This document shows positions 13,224-14,517 of a stretch of 14,517 nt of DNA, one piece after another; the stretch's first letter is position 1, and every line of letters begins with the position of its first letter. Location: NCBI GenBank assembly GCA_011065225.1, contig JAAKFC010000019.1, positions 1-14,517 of the forward strand, read 5' to 3'. The notes beneath the pieces are model-generated. The model saw only the letters and a list, made by a program, of their open reading frames with translations. It did no database searches and was not told the origin of the DNA. Made by a program: the position numbers and the translations under genes. This stretch comes from Chlamydiota bacterium. Its GTDB lineage: Bacteria; Chlamydiota; Chlamydiia; Chlamydiales; Rhabdochlamydiaceae.

Positions 13224-14018
13224 ATGTATACTGCGACATTCTGTTCTTTTAAAGGCGGCACTGCAAAAACATCGACAGTTCTTCATATAGGAGCATATCT
13301 AGCAAAAGCACACAACAAGAAAGTTCTTCTTATAGACCTAGATTCACAAGCGAACCTCTCAATAGGGATGGGTATAGGGCCCGATGAAATCAATACGATC
13401 GTCTCTGTTTTAGAAAGGAAAAAGCCCATCCAAGAAGTAGTTAAGGAAACCAATACCCCCAACTTACACATAGTTCCGTCAAATGCCTATTTAGACGGCA
13501 TTGAAAGGAGTCCTGAGCTCACAAACGATGTTTATGCCCATGAACGTCTAAGAAAGGCTCTTAAGCAGGTTGAAGATCATTATGACTATTGTTTTATAGA
13601 TACTCCTCCGTCTTTGGGATGGCTCACACAATCAGCCTACCTCGCTTCACAATTTTCAATTATATGTGCTGTACCGGAAGCTTTCAGCGTTCTGGCTTTA
13701 GGCAGGCTAAAAGAATTTCACGATGAGCTAAACGAACACCACCCCATCCAAGTCTTGGGAGTTGTCCTCTCCTTTTGGAATGAAAAAGGAGCTGTAAATG
13801 AAGAGTTTCTAGAAATCATCGAACAGTCTTTTCCAGATGCTCTTTTTAAAGCTAAGATTCGACGAGATATGAGCGTTTCTCGCGCTGTTCTCGAGGGAGT
13901 CCCAGTCTTTGATTATGATTCCCAGTCACGAGCCGGTGATGATTACAAAGACTTATCCAAAGAATTCCTGAAGAGAGCGAAGATACTTACTGCTAACAAA
14001 GGATTGGCTCGTGTCTAA
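13224..14018 (+). CDS. parA: ParA-family plasmid partition ATPase (pGP5-D-like), 264 aa
   Basis: The ATG at 13224 has AAAGGAAG a few bases upstream and lies just downstream of a strong promoter. A deviant Walker A, KGGTAKTS, is at residues 10-17 with the signature lysine at 10. Walker A' IDLDSQANLS starts near 37, and Walker B FIDTPPS is near 125. These define ParA/Soj/MinD ATPases; at 264 residues it has no N-terminal helix-turn-helix, as in type Ib ParA and chlamydial pGP5-D. It binds non-specific DNA with ATP and moves or positions plasmid copies; in Chlamydia the relative is implicated in maintenance and gene control. Its last codons overlap the next gene by eight bases. No ParB gene is visible before the window ends. 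Confidence 0.93.
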   Translation: MYTATFCSFKGGTAKTSTVLHIGAYLAKAHNKKVLLIDLDSQANLSIGMGIGPDEINTIVSVLERKKPIQEVVKETNTPNLHIVPSNAYLDGIERSPELTNDVYAHERLRKALKQVEDHYDYCFIDTPPSLGWLTQSAYLASQFSIICAVPEAFSVLALGRLKEFHDELNEHHPIQVLGVVLSFWNEKGAVNEEFLEIIEQSFPDALFKAKIRRDMSVSRAVLEGVPVFDYDSQSRAGDDYKDLSKEFLKRAKILTANKGLARV

Positions 14019-14517
14019 AAGAAAAGCATTCTCCAACCTAGCATTTCAAAAGAAGCCCTCTTCCAAAAAAGGCACAAAAAACTTCAATTTAGTCACAGAA
14101 GTCAAACTCAATGCTTTCCAGTCCGTTTTTAATACACAGCCTCTTTCTTCAAGAGTGGAAATAAACATTGAAAAACTACTTGTAGAAAATCGTGTTCCTG
14201 GAGAAAACACAGAAAAGAACGTCTCTCAAGACATTCGTGTTGTTAAAGAGCTGACGAAAGAAATCAAAGCCATTGGCAATCAGGGAGCGTTTCTCATAGG
14301 AGAAAGAATTGCAAAAGCGCGGGAAGTTCTAAAAAGATACAAAAAAGAAACCTTTGGCTCTTGGCTTGAGGAAACATTTGGGAACAAAAGAACGGGTTAT
14401 AACTTTCTAGCATATTATGAGCTGTGGGAAGGCCTTCCCGATTCGTCATTAAAAGAGAAATACCAGCTTATGCCAAGAAAAGCGGCATATATGCTTGCTT
14501 CCCGCACTGTGGGCATC
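14011..14517 (+). CDS. pGP6-D-like chlamydial plasmid protein, C-terminus outside window
   Basis: GTG at 14011 overlaps the end of parA, with AAAGGA seven bases upstream, so the two are co-translated. The frame runs 169 codons to the window edge. The N-terminal 80 residues are basic and variable (VSKRKAFSNLAFQKKPSSKK). From about residue 85, IRVVKELTKEIKAIGNQGAF, LIGERIAKAREVL, FGSWLEETFG, GYNFLAYYELWEGLP and MPRKAAYMLASR match by eye the pGP6-D/CT583 family of Chlamydia plasmids (there ...LLGEKIYNARKIL...SWIELVF...AYNALAYYELF...). In Chlamydia pGP6-D follows pGP5-D and is needed for plasmid maintenance; a partner role for ParA, possibly as a DNA-binding adaptor in place of ParB, is inference. 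The family is chlamydia-specific and fixes the lineage. Confidence 0.88.
   Translation, partial: MSKRKAFSNLAFQKKPSSKKGTKNFNLVTEVKLNAFQSVFNTQPLSSRVEINIEKLLVENRVPGENTEKNVSQDIRVVKELTKEIKAIGNQGAFLIGERIAKAREVLKRYKKETFGSWLEETFGNKRTGYNFLAYYELWEGLPDSSLKEKYQLMPRKAAYMLASRTVGI

Overview
The window looks like part of a plasmid, or of an integrated plasmid-derived region, from a chlamydia outside the classical Chlamydiaceae (the Simkania, Parachlamydia, Waddlia or Rhabdochlamydia type). The best evidence is at the right edge. A ParA ATPase overlaps a gene whose product resembles chlamydial plasmid protein pGP6-D, in the same order as pGP5-D and pGP6-D on the Chlamydia plasmid. The DNA is AT-rich. The genus assignment is inference.

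Layout. Positions 1-2850 (minus strand) hold an NCS1-type nucleobase permease cut by the window edge, a decayed 115-bp copy of a lipoprotein gene 3' end, an unrecognised polytopic membrane protein, and the intact lipoprotein gene. Positions 3045-9868 (minus strand) form a polymorphic-toxin locus. It has a 1841-residue Sec-exported Rhs/YD-repeat protein with a C-terminal tip I cannot assign. Behind it is a tight run of small genes: two overlapping candidate immunity genes, a 22-codon remnant, another immunity-like gene, an orphan toxin-tip-like frame and a last small gene.

Positions 9869-10551 hold a divergent control region with two palindromes, a 96-residue unknown gene with a strong ribosome binding site, and a TPR-like remnant. 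Positions 10532-12088 (minus strand) encode a probable replication initiator.

Positions 12191-13050 form the probable origin. It has 14 copies of a CACATTTTGTCG core plus five variant copies, organised as about five 139-bp higher-order units and then a trio at exact 22-bp spacing. An AT-rich stretch lies beside it. A clear promoter then drives parA and the pGP6-D-like gene rightward.

Working model (inference): the initiator binds the iterons beside its own gene and controls copy number and possibly its own expression. ParA and the pGP6-D-like protein serve maintenance. The Rhs/immunity block, permease and membrane genes are accessory cargo. Short direct-repeat, IS-end-like and truncated-gene traces show that the left half has been rearranged.
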